Origin: Zeaxanthinibacter enoshimensis
Lineage (GTDB): Bacteria > Bacteroidota > Bacteroidia > Flavobacteriales > Flavobacteriaceae
DNA length: 64,000 nucleotides
Assembly (NCBI RefSeq): GCF_004362865.1
Contig: NZ_SNYI01000002.1
Coordinates: 310,001-374,000 of the forward strand
Direction: 5' to 3'
The notes under the pieces are model-generated. The model saw only the letters and a program-made list of their open reading frames with translations. It did not search any database and was not told where the DNA came from. Below are positions 1 to 9,188 of this stretch, one piece after another. The position numbers were made by a program, and so were the translations under genes. The first letter of the stretch is position 1. Each line of letters starts with the position of its first letter.

Positions 1-222
1 CCTTTTGATAATGGCCTGACAGAGCACGAATTTGATCATGTGATGATCGGTTATTTTGAGGGAGAACCCAATATTAACCCCGATGAAGTAGAGGCGTGGA
101 AATGGATGTCTCCCGAAGCTATTAAGGCAGACATGGAAGATAACGGGAAAGCTTATACGGCATGGTTCCGGATCATCTTTGATAAATTCTACGAGCATTT
201 CAATCAAAAAACTGAGAATTGA
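1..222 (+). CDS. idi: Isopentenyl-diphosphate delta-isomerase, type 1 (C-terminal part)
   Basis: The reading frame is open from the first base, so the N-terminus lies outside the window; 73 residues remain. They carry LTEHEFDHV, which resembles the conserved ENELDHV segment of Nudix-type IPP isomerases, followed by NPDEVEAWKWMSPE, the usual tail of the Nudix fold. The enzyme interconverts IPP and DMAPP in the cytoplasm and feeds isoprenoid synthesis, including the carotenoid operon found at 41-45 kb. Its stop codon overlaps the ATG of the next gene (ATGA at 222), so it heads or continues an operon with the PTPS, peroxiredoxin and manA genes. Another Nudix protein is possible but the EFDHV context favours Idi. 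Confidence 0.82.
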   Translation, partial: PFDNGLTEHEFDHVMIGYFEGEPNINPDEVEAWKWMSPEAIKADMEDNGKAYTAWFRIIFDKFYEHFNQKTEN

Positions 223-629
223 TGAAAGTGAAAGTAAGCAGGGCTGCGCATTTTAATGCTGCACACAGGCTCTACCGGCCAGACTGGGACGAGGAAAAGA
301 ATAACGCGGTTTTTGGAAAATGCAATAATCCAAATTTTCACGGTCATAATTATGAACTGATCGTAAGTGTTACCGGTCCGATTGATAAGGAAACCGGGAT
401 GGTGATCGATCTGAAAGACCTGAAAGACCTGATCAGGTCGGAAGTAGAAGATGCATTTGATCATAAGAATCTCAACCTGGAAGTTCCGGAGTTTGCGAAG
501 CTTAACCCAACGGCTGAGAACATTGCAGTCATCATCTGGAACAAACTGAAACCCCATCTGAAAGAGGAGCAGGAACTGGAAGTGGTCCTTTACGAGACCC
601 CGCGTAACTTTGTAACCTACTCGGGATAA
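222..629 (+). CDS. 6-pyruvoyl-tetrahydropterin synthase family protein (PTPS-II-like)
   Basis: A 135-residue protein of COG0720. The zinc histidines are visible in HFNAAHRL near the N-terminus and in HGHNYEL; the nucleophilic cysteine lies in GKCNNPNFHGH. The Cys-x5-HGH spacing matches the eukaryotic PTPS type (PTPS-II, tetrahydropterin synthesis), whereas QueD of queuosine synthesis typically has Cys-x3-HGH. DHKNLN and PTAEN, typical of the family, follow. I chose the ATG at 222, which overlaps the upstream stop codon; a TTG three bases earlier is less likely. Its stop overlaps the ATG of the peroxiredoxin gene. Assignment to the family is firm; BH4 versus preQ0 pathway rests on the spacing only. 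Confidence 0.88.
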   Translation: MKVKVSRAAHFNAAHRLYRPDWDEEKNNAVFGKCNNPNFHGHNYELIVSVTGPIDKETGMVIDLKDLKDLIRSEVEDAFDHKNLNLEVPEFAKLNPTAENIAVIIWNKLKPHLKEEQELEVVLYETPRNFVTYSG

Positions 630-1084
630 TGGGATTAAAAGTAGGAGAGAACATACCGCAGTTCAGCCTGGAGGACCAGGAGGGGAACATTTTTGACATC
701 AGTGCGATAAAGGGGAAGAAGCCTATAGTGATCTTCTTTTATCCTAAGGACAATACTCCCGGTTGTACTAAGGAAGCCTGCGCTTTCCGGGACAGTTATG
801 AGGATTTCACAGATCTGGGGGCAGAAGTAATCGGGATCAGTTCAGATTCCAGCAGTACTCATAAACGCTTTGGTGCGCGCTATAACCTGCCCTTTACACT
901 TTTATCCGACCCCGATGGAAAGGTGCGTAAACAATTTCGGGTCAAGGGCCATTTACTCAATCTTTTACCCGGGCGTGAAACCTATGTGGTGAACAAAGAG
1001 GGGAAAGTTGTCATGGTTTATAATAATATGAATGCATCCAACCATATGGAAAAGGCACTGGATGCCTTAAAAGGAATGAAATAA
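629..1084 (+). CDS. bcp: Thioredoxin-dependent peroxiredoxin, BCP/PrxQ type
   Basis: A 151-residue cytoplasmic peroxidase of the AhpC/TSA fold. The motif FFYPKDNTPGCTKEACAFRD gives the peroxidatic cysteine and, five residues later, the second cysteine expected in atypical 2-Cys PrxQ proteins. FTLLSDPDGKV and ETYVVNKEGKV are further family signatures. It reduces hydrogen peroxide and organic hydroperoxides using thioredoxin. Both ends overlap neighbouring genes by a TAATG junction (629 and 1084), so it is translationally coupled within the idi-PTPS-bcp-manA operon. The length is usual for the family. Confidence 0.92.
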   Translation: MGLKVGENIPQFSLEDQEGNIFDISAIKGKKPIVIFFYPKDNTPGCTKEACAFRDSYEDFTDLGAEVIGISSDSSSTHKRFGARYNLPFTLLSDPDGKVRKQFRVKGHLLNLLPGRETYVVNKEGKVVMVYNNMNASNHMEKALDALKGMK

Positions 1085-2052
1085 TGGAATTATACCCACT
1101 GAAATTTGATCCGATCCTCAAAGAGAGGATCTGGGGAGGCACCAAACTTAAAGATGTATTGGGCAAATCCATAACTGATGAGCACACCGGGGAAAGCTGG
1201 GAAATCTCTGCGGTAGACGGTGACGTCAGCGTGGTTGCCAACGGCACACATCGCGGCACATCGCTATCCCGGCTCATAGAAGATTCAGCTGGGGATCTTC
1301 TCGGGCAAAGCGTGGTGGAACGTTTCGGGAAAGACTTCCCAATCCTGATCAAATTTATCGATGCCAGGAAAGACCTTTCGGTCCAGTTACATCCTCATGA
1401 CGAACTGGCCCGGGAACGGCACCAGTCTTTCGGGAAGACCGAGATGTGGTATATCATGGATGCCGATCCCGGTGCAAACCTGATCGTAGGGTTCAACCGT
1501 GACCTGGATAAACAGACCTATAAAGAATACCTGCAAAATGATCGTTTACTGGAACTGTTAAACTACGAACAGGTAAAAGAAGGGGATACCTTCTTTATCA
1601 ATACGGGGAAGGTACACGCCATCGGGGCTGGGGTACTGCTGGCCGAGATACAGCAGACCTCGGACATTACCTACAGGATCTACGATTTTAAACGTAAGGA
1701 CAAGGACGGGAACTACAGGGAACTGCATACAGAGCTGGCGCTCGATGCTATCGATTACAGGAAAAAAGACGATTTCAGGGTAAATTACAGTCAACATCCG
1801 GATGCCGTTAACTCCATGGTGGATTCCCCTTACTTTAAGACAATTTTCCTTCATCTTAACAAGGATTTTGCCCTGGATTTGAAAGACAGGGATGCATTTA
1901 CCATCCTGATGTGTGTTCAGGGATCGGCTAATGTTATATATAAAAGTGAAAGTGTTTCCCTGCAAAGGGGAGAAACCGTACTTTTACCGGCTGCAATTCC
2001 GGGGGTAACCCTGGAAACAGCAGGAGCAAAATTGCTCGAAGTAACAATATAA
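1084..2052 (+). CDS. manA: Mannose-6-phosphate isomerase, class I
   Basis: A 322-residue type I phosphomannose isomerase of the short (Bacillus-like) kind. Zinc and active-site signatures are visible: VQLHPHDELA, KTEMWYIMD and GKVHAIGAGVLLAEIQQ. It interconverts mannose-6-phosphate and fructose-6-phosphate and so supplies GDP-mannose for surface glycans. The C-terminal 80 residues form the second cupin-like domain. It is the last gene of the overlapping operon starting before the window; the next gene follows after 29 bases and may be co-transcribed. Confidence 0.93.
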   Translation: MELYPLKFDPILKERIWGGTKLKDVLGKSITDEHTGESWEISAVDGDVSVVANGTHRGTSLSRLIEDSAGDLLGQSVVERFGKDFPILIKFIDARKDLSVQLHPHDELARERHQSFGKTEMWYIMDADPGANLIVGFNRDLDKQTYKEYLQNDRLLELLNYEQVKEGDTFFINTGKVHAIGAGVLLAEIQQTSDITYRIYDFKRKDKDGNYRELHTELALDAIDYRKKDDFRVNYSQHPDAVNSMVDSPYFKTIFLHLNKDFALDLKDRDAFTILMCVQGSANVIYKSESVSLQRGETVLLPAAIPGVTLETAGAKLLEVTI

Positions 2053-2081
2053 GGTAGTAACAAGAATTAAATCAAAGTAAA

Positions 2082-2354
2082 ATGGCAAGTATTCGCGAAT
2101 TAAAAAAAGATATCAATAGCGTTCTCGGTGGAATCATAGAGGCGGTATACATCGTGGAAGCCTCTAACGGGGAGCAGAGCAGTAAAGAAGGATCAAAGAT
2201 CATTGATGACGCTATCGGAACCTTTGACGAACTGATCGCCAAGGTGAACGATAAAGAAGTGGAGAACCGCAAGGCTCATCTGAAGAAAGTACGTGAGGAG
2301 TTGGAAGAGAAGGCCAATAAGTTGGTCGTAAAGGTCAACAAACTGGCCTCCTGA
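2082..2354 (+). CDS. Small conserved lysine-rich helical protein of unknown function
   Basis: A 90-residue protein rich in Lys, Glu and Ala, predicted here to be almost wholly helical, with no signal peptide and no cysteine. The N-terminus MASIRELKKDIN and the C-terminal stretch of charged heptads (KVREELEEKANKLVVKVNKL) suggest a coiled coil or a nucleoid-like protein, but I recognise no named domain. The start ATG at 2082 is 29 bases after manA. It converges on the lipoprotein gene with only five bases between the stop codons. Codon use matches the neighbours, so I consider it real. Confidence 0.7.
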   Translation: MASIRELKKDINSVLGGIIEAVYIVEASNGEQSSKEGSKIIDDAIGTFDELIAKVNDKEVENRKAHLKKVREELEEKANKLVVKVNKLAS

Positions 2355-2359
2355 TCCTT

Positions 2360-3067
2360 TTACTCTTCATCTTGTCGTGACTGCAGGTAATCTGATAAAG
2401 CGCGACCGTATTTAGAATTGGCAACCTCCGGGGTTAACGCGTTGTATATAGAATCCAGGTATTTCTTATTCGCGTCGGGAACCTCGGTGAGTGCTATAAA
2501 AGGAGCTACTTCAGAGTCCTTATTGTTGAGCGCAAAGTTCAGCGCATACAAATATCCCCTTAAGATATTCTTTTCATTCAATTGGTTCAGGGAATCCATG
2601 GCGATGGAATCCTCACGGTATTCCGGCCTGGATGAAGCCTGTACCAGCTCCAGGTTCCTGGTATTGAACTTAGACATTACCTGCCTGTATTCTTCTAATT
2701 TTTCCTGTGTTTTGGAGCCGCTGATTTTGGCTTTTCCTTCAAAAGCATTCCATTGGGTATTGATGGTGATCGTGCCGGCCTCGCCGAAAAATGAGATCCG
2801 GTCATTGTAGTCATTCTTATCCTCTTTCTTCAGGTAGAGATAAAATAGTTCCGGGCTGTCCAGGGTTGTTTGAAAGGAGAATTTTCCATCACCGGAGATT
2901 TCCAGGGAATCCAGCGCCACCAGGCTGGAATCCTGAATTTTCTGCAGGTAAAGGGTTCCTTTTTTTAACCCGGCTATATTACCGGTCACTACCATGGTTT
3001 TTTCAGGATCTTTCCCGCAGGCTACGATCAATAGGGCCAACAGGGACCACAATGCAATTTTGTTCAT
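2360..3067 (-). CDS. DUF4369-type lipoprotein
   Basis: A 235-residue protein with a lipoprotein signal: a hydrophobic stretch ending in LIVACGKD gives the lipobox cysteine at about residue 17. Residues about 25-130 (VVTGNIAGLKKGTLYLQKIQ, then GDGKFSF and an ELFYLYL strand) resemble the DUF4369 beta domain found at the N-terminus of many Bacteroidota thiol-disulfide proteins. No thioredoxin domain follows; the C-terminal half is helical and charged, so this is a stand-alone DUF4369 lipoprotein. It probably sits on the periplasmic side of the envelope. Function unknown. Confidence 0.75.
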   Translation of the reverse strand: MNKIALWSLLALLIVACGKDPEKTMVVTGNIAGLKKGTLYLQKIQDSSLVALDSLEISGDGKFSFQTTLDSPELFYLYLKKEDKNDYNDRISFFGEAGTITINTQWNAFEGKAKISGSKTQEKLEEYRQVMSKFNTRNLELVQASSRPEYREDSIAMDSLNQLNEKNILRGYLYALNFALNNKDSEVAPFIALTEVPDANKKYLDSIYNALTPEVANSKYGRALSDYLQSRQDEE

Positions 3068-3109
3068 CTAAAAAAATTTTGGGCAAATATCATTAAACTT
3101 TGCCTTTTA

Positions 3110-4372
3110 TTAAACTTTTGAGGCAATTTCCATCAGGTAGGCACAGAGCAGTGCACCCCCGGTTCCAACCACGTATCCAAATACTGCTAAAAGCACCCCG
3201 ACCGAGGTCAGGGAAGGATGAAATTCGGCAGCGACTACAGGGGCAGAAGCGGCACCCCCTACATTGGCCTGGCTCCCTACGGCCAGGAAGAAATATGGCG
3301 CTTTTATCAGTTTAGCCACCAGTATCAGTAAGCCGGCATGGATACTGATCCAGATAAGCCCGATAGCGATCAGTCCCGGATTCTCCAGGACTTTCCCGAG
3401 GTCCATTTTCATACCTATGGTGGCTACCAGGATATAGATGAAGACCCCGCCCAGTTTACTGGCTCCTGCGCCTTCATAATTCTTGGCTTTGGTAAAGGAA
3501 AGTCCGATCCCGACCAGGGTGGCGATCACTACCATCCAGAAGAAATTACTTCCAAGGAAGGATAAAAAACTTTTCTTATTGCTGACAGCAGCTACATTTT
3601 CTTCCAGGAATACACTGATGGCGTCTCCGAAGAAATGGGCTATCCCCACCGCGGTAAAGGCCAGGAAAAGCATGATCATATAGTCGTTCAGGGTAGGAAC
3701 ACGCGTAATTTTATCAGTAAAGGCCGTTACTTTTTTCCGGAGATCAGTTATGGCCGAAGTATCGGCCTTCAGCCAGCGATCGATACGGGCAGAGCGTCCG
3801 ATCCCGAACAGCAGTATCGCCATCCAGATATTGGCGACCACGATATCGATCAGGACCATTCCTCCGTATTTGGAAGGGTTATACCTGAAGATCTCCAGCA
3901 TGGCGGCCTGGTTGGCTCCCCCGCCTATCCAGCTCCCCGCAATGGTGGATAAACCTCTCCAGACGGCATCAAAATCGTTCCCGCCTACAGTTTCCGGCGA
4001 AAAAATAGAAACAATAAGAATGGCGATCGGACCCCCGATGATGATTCCCACCGTACCGGTGAAGAACATGATCAGCGCCTTGGAGCCCAGGTTGGCAATG
4101 GCTTTCAGGTCTATGCTCAGGGTCATCAGTACCAGGGCAGCAGGCAGCAGGTAGCGGCTGGCCATGAAATACAGATTGGAGGTTTCATCAGAGATGATCC
4201 CGGCACTGGCCAGGATGGCAGGTAATACATAACACATCAGGATAGCCGGAACTACCGAATAGAATTTGCTCCAGAATCCTGTTTGTTTTGAAGAAGTGTA
4301 GAATATAAAACCGAGACATAGGGTTAACAGTCCAAAGACGACACTGTCATTGGTGATCAGGGGTTGCTCCAT
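3110..4372 (-). CDS. DUF819 family integral membrane protein
   Basis: A 420-residue polytopic membrane protein with about ten to twelve hydrophobic segments. The N-terminal pattern (SVVFGLLTLCLGFIFYTS), the central GSWIGGGANQAAM and the C-terminal VGGAASAPVVAAEFHPSL are features of the DUF819 (YjcL-like) family, which is thought to be related to secondary transporters with two inverted halves. Substrate is unknown. It is transcribed alone or together with the lipoprotein gene downstream (42 bases apart). Confidence 0.8.
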   Translation of the reverse strand: MEQPLITNDSVVFGLLTLCLGFIFYTSSKQTGFWSKFYSVVPAILMCYVLPAILASAGIISDETSNLYFMASRYLLPAALVLMTLSIDLKAIANLGSKALIMFFTGTVGIIIGGPIAILIVSIFSPETVGGNDFDAVWRGLSTIAGSWIGGGANQAAMLEIFRYNPSKYGGMVLIDIVVANIWMAILLFGIGRSARIDRWLKADTSAITDLRKKVTAFTDKITRVPTLNDYMIMLFLAFTAVGIAHFFGDAISVFLEENVAAVSNKKSFLSFLGSNFFWMVVIATLVGIGLSFTKAKNYEGAGASKLGGVFIYILVATIGMKMDLGKVLENPGLIAIGLIWISIHAGLLILVAKLIKAPYFFLAVGSQANVGGAASAPVVAAEFHPSLTSVGVLLAVFGYVVGTGGALLCAYLMEIASKV

Positions 4373-4432
4373 GGGTGGTTATGATTTTGGCCAAATATAA
4401 ACAAAAAGGACAGACAGCTATTTTCGTCCGGT

Positions 4433-6631
4433 TCAGATATTCAGCCAGTAGGTAAACTTAAGGTTGATAGACCTGTAACGTGGGCTGAACTGGTTGACGA
4501 AATAATTGTCATTGTAAACCAGGAAGAGATCAGAAAGCGGTGCAAACCGCCACTGGAGCCGGGAATTGATCCCGAAGTTATCCTGCTGGTTACTGTATTG
4601 TATGAGCGTTGACCAGAAAAGACTCTTGCTGAACGTGATATCCACCTTTGGGGAGAATAACCACAGGTCTGCACTGGGGTAAGGATCCGGGAGTTCTATC
4701 TTATCGTAATTCAGGGCGAATCGCAAGGATGCAATCGGCTGGATCCTTAGGCTGACCTCACCTTCCAGGGAAAACCGGGTCCCGTTAAAAAATCCACCGA
4801 ATTCAGGTTCTATGGAAAAGGAAACCACATTAGCCCTGTTAGAGCGGTATTCCATTTTAAAACTATTGAATTCGTAGCCCTGGTTACCGGGCAAGGGGAT
4901 GCCGTCCTCAGAGCCGGTGGGATCAAAAGAATCAGTCAGGAAGATATACCGGTTGCTGAACTCGGCTTCAAAATCGGACTGGTTCCTCAGCTCTGCTCTC
5001 CAGGTAGTCATAATATCATGGTCTGTACGTTGGTATTCCAGTCCAGGTCTCCAGGTAACGATAGGGAAAAGTCGGAAACTGTGACGGTTAATAGGCCCCG
5101 CCTTTGGCCAGAATAAACGTTCTACGGCGGCTCCCCATTTCAGGATATCAGTCCTCCTGATGAATCCAAGATCGGAGCGGAAATCCTCGTCAACTTTGAC
5201 CAGGTCCGTGAATACTTTGTAATTCCTGCTGTTATACTCCAGGTTGGCACCCAGGGACAGGTTTCCCTCGGAATCATCCGGTTGGAACGATTTATGAGCG
5301 TAGAATTTCCCTGTCCAGGTATTCTCCCTGGAGGCAAGGTTGTAATCTACTCCTACCACGCGGTTATAATCATCTTCCCGTTCCAGGAAATCATAGTCCC
5401 CAAAAGACTGGCGGTTGATCAGGAACATACTGATAAAAGAGCGGGAGAACATTTTTCGCTGCAGGGCCAGCATCATATTATTATTGGAAGCAATTTCGTT
5501 ATCAGGATCCTCGGCAGTCTGTATGTTCAGGAATCCCAGTCGCCAGTCCTGGTTGAGTTTCCCGCTAAGCCTGACCCCCGCCAGGATATCGTTCTGGATA
5601 GTATTACCAGCTGAATCCCTGGCTATACCGATCCGGCGTGAAAAGAAGGGATTGGCATCCCGCCCGCCTCCATAGCCTGAAAAGAGGTCACTATTGTCTA
5701 TAAAGAACTGCCGTTTTTCAGGCAGGTTGATCTCAAACCTGGTCAGGTTGGTCACTATATTGTCTACCTCGACATTGGAGAAATCCGGGTTGATCGTAAT
5801 ATCCAGGTTCATTCCGTTCCCGATGGCCACTTTGGCATCTCCACCTACCTTAAAATCTACGCCATTGTTCTCCAGGACGTAATCCTTATCAGCAAGAATA
5901 TTAATATAAGGGATAAGCGCCAGGGGGGTGCGCGACTTTCCTAATGGTTTTTCAAACTTCATATCCCCCATAAAAGCGAGGTTGAAGATCAGCTGGTTCT
6001 GCGGGATCTCTGCCCACACACTGCGTTCGTTGCTCTGCATATCAAAGCGGTAGCTCTGGAACCTCCATTTGGTTTCTCCTTCCCTGAATTTGAAAGAGGT
6101 AAGAGGTATAGCTATCTCGGCCGTGTAATAATTATCGAACACCGTGGTCTCTGCCTGCCATTTCACATCCCAGGATGTATTAAAACCTCTCAGGTCTGCA
6201 CCGCCTCCTGAGATCAGGGCTTCCCGCCGCACCCCATAGGGGTTGATCCCAAAGAGGAAGGCATTGGTGCCATCATTGAAGGTGTCAAAGATCAGGCTGA
6301 TATTATCGTTTCCCCCGGCCCGGAAATCTCTTTCCAGGGAGGGTATAACATAATCTTTCCCCGGGGCGTAAGCGGTTATACCGATATAGAGTGTAGAACC
6401 GTTATACAGCATCCGGATCTCGGTCTGTTGTTCTGCCCTTAATGTATCTGTTGGAAAATATTGCTGAAAATCTCCGGCCACCTCGGCTTCATCCCAGGCT
6501 GCTTCATCCAGGAGACCATCGGTCTTTATAAATCCGTCGATATATTTTACTGTGAATTGTTTGCCGGTAGTTTGTGAGTAGGAGAGGAAGGTAAGGGATA
6601 GTAATAAAAAAACGCACAAACGTCTGAACAT
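4433..6631 (-). CDS. DUF5916 outer-membrane protein with N-terminal CBM9-like domain
   Basis: A 732-residue exported protein. After a signal peptide (hydrophobic residues 5-20), residues about 30-220 carry a carbohydrate-binding family 9-like fold (YIDGFIKTDGLLDEAAWDEAE is its usual opening; FDTFNDGTNAFLFGINPYG follows). The remaining 500 residues are a beta-strand-rich DUF5916 region with many aromatic-alternating strands ending in YWLNI, consistent with a C-terminal outer-membrane barrel. Such proteins are common in Bacteroidota and their substrate is unknown. The gene is monocistronic with about 160 bases before it. Confidence 0.82.
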   Translation of the reverse strand: MFRRLCVFLLLSLTFLSYSQTTGKQFTVKYIDGFIKTDGLLDEAAWDEAEVAGDFQQYFPTDTLRAEQQTEIRMLYNGSTLYIGITAYAPGKDYVIPSLERDFRAGGNDNISLIFDTFNDGTNAFLFGINPYGVRREALISGGGADLRGFNTSWDVKWQAETTVFDNYYTAEIAIPLTSFKFREGETKWRFQSYRFDMQSNERSVWAEIPQNQLIFNLAFMGDMKFEKPLGKSRTPLALIPYINILADKDYVLENNGVDFKVGGDAKVAIGNGMNLDITINPDFSNVEVDNIVTNLTRFEINLPEKRQFFIDNSDLFSGYGGGRDANPFFSRRIGIARDSAGNTIQNDILAGVRLSGKLNQDWRLGFLNIQTAEDPDNEIASNNNMMLALQRKMFSRSFISMFLINRQSFGDYDFLEREDDYNRVVGVDYNLASRENTWTGKFYAHKSFQPDDSEGNLSLGANLEYNSRNYKVFTDLVKVDEDFRSDLGFIRRTDILKWGAAVERLFWPKAGPINRHSFRLFPIVTWRPGLEYQRTDHDIMTTWRAELRNQSDFEAEFSNRYIFLTDSFDPTGSEDGIPLPGNQGYEFNSFKMEYRSNRANVVSFSIEPEFGGFFNGTRFSLEGEVSLRIQPIASLRFALNYDKIELPDPYPSADLWLFSPKVDITFSKSLFWSTLIQYSNQQDNFGINSRLQWRFAPLSDLFLVYNDNYFVNQFSPRYRSINLKFTYWLNI

Positions 6632-6790
6632 AGTGGAATAGTTAGATGGCCCCCAAATTTAATTCCTAAGGCGTTAAAATAATCCCAAAATTTTGCCAAA
6701 AGCCGCTTCTATTTAGTCATGCCCTTTGAAAGAACCCCCTTCAGAACATTTTTGGAATATATAGCTTTAAAGAATTTGAAAAAGGCGGGG

Positions 6791-9046
6791 TTATTCCTTA
6801 GACCTGAATTTCTTCTTTTTCTTTTTATCGGGGTTGGTGAACAGCCGTTTCAGGAATCCATCCTTTTTCACCGGCTCGCAGTCCAGTAAGCGACTCACTT
6901 TATCAGAAGGTGGTCTAAACCTCGCCCGGGTAATGGAATTAAAAGACGCATCATTGTTCATGCTGCTCAGCAGTTTGGCGTACATCGGAAGGGCTGCGTT
7001 TGCTCCCTGGCCCAGGCTGGTGCTCCGGAACCCGATCTCATGCCGGTCAAGTCCCACCCAGCTTACATGTACCAGTTCAGGGCTGACCGCTACGAACCAG
7101 GCATCTTTGTTATTCTGCGTGGTTCCTGTTTTACCGGCCAGGTCGTTCCTTAAACCATAAGTACTCCTGATCCTCGCGGCAGTCCCTTTGTTTACAGTAG
7201 CTTTCATCATCTGCAGCATGAGCTGCCTGTTCTGTTCTGAAAAGGCCTGTGCCGGTGGATCATCTGGTGTATGTTCCATAAGTAAGGAGTCCTTTCCCGT
7301 GGTTACTTTTCTGATGAGGTAGGGTTTTACCGGCCTGCTGTCGTTCACATAGCTCGCGTATGCTCCTGCCAGTTCAGGGATGCTGACAGAACCGGTACCC
7401 AATGCCAGCGAGGGCTGGGCAGGTAAATCGGCCGTGATACCCATCTTTTTGGCAAGTTCCAGCGTTCTCCTTATCCCGGCATCTTCCAGTACTTTAACGG
7501 CAACAGTATTGACCGAATTACTGAGGGCTTCTTCCATGGAATAGTTCAGGTAAGCCTCATCCTTGTCCCCTGAGTTGCCGGGAGACCATCCCTCCATATT
7601 CTCATAAGCTACTTCTCTTGCCGAATAATACTTGCAGGGTTCAACCCCTGCTTCCAGGGCGGCGGTATAGACAATGGGTTTAAAAGTGGAACCTACCTGT
7701 CTTTTGCTCTGCGAGATATGGTCGTATTTGAAATATTTATAATTGATCCCCCCGATCCAGGTCAGTACTTCCCCACTTTGAGGGTCGATTCCAAGGGACC
7801 CCACGTTCAGGAATTTCATTAAATGCCGGATACTGTCGATGCTGCTGGCCATTATCGTGGTGTCACCTTTCCAGGTGGGTAGGGTCATGGACCTTTTGAC
7901 CGACAGCGAATCCATTACTTCTTCTTCGCTTAAGCCGGATTCCTGTAACTTCCTGAAGACAGGTGACTGGCGTACTGCTTTCTTAATGAGCTCCTGATCA
8001 GTATCCCAGGGGCCTTTGGAGCCGTAACTTTTTTCGAACTGTTGCTGCAGTTTTTGCATATGTTCTGTCATAGCTGCTTCGGCCAGTTGCTGCATCTTGT
8101 AATTCAGGGTAGTGTACACCTTTAATCCTGAAGTATAAATATTGTATTCCCGGCCGTTCTTTTGCTCATCTTCCGCCCATCTTTTCAATTGTTTCCGTAC
8201 TTCTTCCCTGAAATAGGGGGCTATTCCCTCATCGTGGTCAAATTCGCGGTAATCCAGGGCGAGGGGAAGGCTCTGCAGGCTGTCCAGCCTGGAGGGTTCC
8301 AGGTGATTATTCCGTGCCATAGCCAGGAGTACAAGGTTTCGCCTGGTAATACTGCGGTCGGGGAAGAGCCGGGGATTGTAGGCATAGGTGGCTTTCAGCA
8401 TCCCCACCAGGGTAGCTGACTCTACCGTGGAAAGATCGCTGGCAGGTTTATTGTAAAATTTCAGGGCGGCACTTTCTATACCAAAGGTGTTATCCCCGAA
8501 AGATACGGTGTTGAGGTAATGCTGCAGGATCTCTTCCTTTGTGTAAATAGATTCCAGTTTCCTGGCGATCATCATTTCCCTGAATTTATCAGCCACGAGG
8601 CCCAGCTTGCTGTTATGTTCTCTTGGGTAGAGGTTCTTTACCAGCTGTTGACTCAGGGTACTGCCACCCCCGGCGGACTGGTCCTGCAATAGAATGGTTT
8701 TAATAGCTACCCGTAGAAGACTGGGGTAATCTATCCCCTTATGCTGGTAAAAGCGTTCATCCTCTATAGAGACAAGGGCATTTATTAGATTGGCTGGCAA
8801 TTGTTCATAGGTTACAGGTTGCCTGTCAAATAAATAATACTTCCCGATCAGTACATTGTCTGCAGAATAGACTTCCGTAGCTTTCTGGTAATTGAGGTCG
8901 GATAGGGTCTTTTCTGACGGGATGGATCCCCAGGCACCGGCATATATGCTGAGCATAAAGGTGATAAACAGGCCAGAGAGGGCAACAAATGCCCAAAAAA
9001 CATATTTACTGATTTTCCGCCATTGGGGTTTACTGATGTTTTTCAT
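6791..9046 (-). CDS. Class A penicillin-binding protein (PBP1A-like)
   Basis: A bifunctional peptidoglycan polymerase. After a cytoplasmic N-terminus and one membrane segment (about residues 15-35), the GT51 glycosyltransferase motifs EDERFYQHKGID and GGGSTLSQQLVKNL are present. The transpeptidase domain shows the catalytic serine in GSTFKP, the SxN motif in SNSVNTV and the KTG motif in AGKTGTTQNN. The C-terminus ends in a run of lysines. I place the start at 9046 (MKNISKPQWRK); an in-frame ATG 54 bases upstream adds an implausible cysteine-rich leader. Acts at the outer face of the inner membrane. Confidence 0.92.
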   Translation of the reverse strand: MKNISKPQWRKISKYVFWAFVALSGLFITFMLSIYAGAWGSIPSEKTLSDLNYQKATEVYSADNVLIGKYYLFDRQPVTYEQLPANLINALVSIEDERFYQHKGIDYPSLLRVAIKTILLQDQSAGGGSTLSQQLVKNLYPREHNSKLGLVADKFREMMIARKLESIYTKEEILQHYLNTVSFGDNTFGIESAALKFYNKPASDLSTVESATLVGMLKATYAYNPRLFPDRSITRRNLVLLAMARNNHLEPSRLDSLQSLPLALDYREFDHDEGIAPYFREEVRKQLKRWAEDEQKNGREYNIYTSGLKVYTTLNYKMQQLAEAAMTEHMQKLQQQFEKSYGSKGPWDTDQELIKKAVRQSPVFRKLQESGLSEEEVMDSLSVKRSMTLPTWKGDTTIMASSIDSIRHLMKFLNVGSLGIDPQSGEVLTWIGGINYKYFKYDHISQSKRQVGSTFKPIVYTAALEAGVEPCKYYSAREVAYENMEGWSPGNSGDKDEAYLNYSMEEALSNSVNTVAVKVLEDAGIRRTLELAKKMGITADLPAQPSLALGTGSVSIPELAGAYASYVNDSRPVKPYLIRKVTTGKDSLLMEHTPDDPPAQAFSEQNRQLMLQMMKATVNKGTAARIRSTYGLRNDLAGKTGTTQNNKDAWFVAVSPELVHVSWVGLDRHEIGFRSTSLGQGANAALPMYAKLLSSMNNDASFNSITRARFRPPSDKVSRLLDCEPVKKDGFLKRLFTNPDKKKKKKFRSKE

Positions 9047-9188
9047 AGTTTTGGCAGCCTTCTCCTGGCAACGGCACAAAAGTAGTATAACTGCAGACAA
9101 TCTGTTAATGGCGTTTTAGTACTTTTTGATCCAAAAAATCCGGGCAGGCATTCCGTTAAGCTGAACTTTTATTGATAAGAATTGCATT

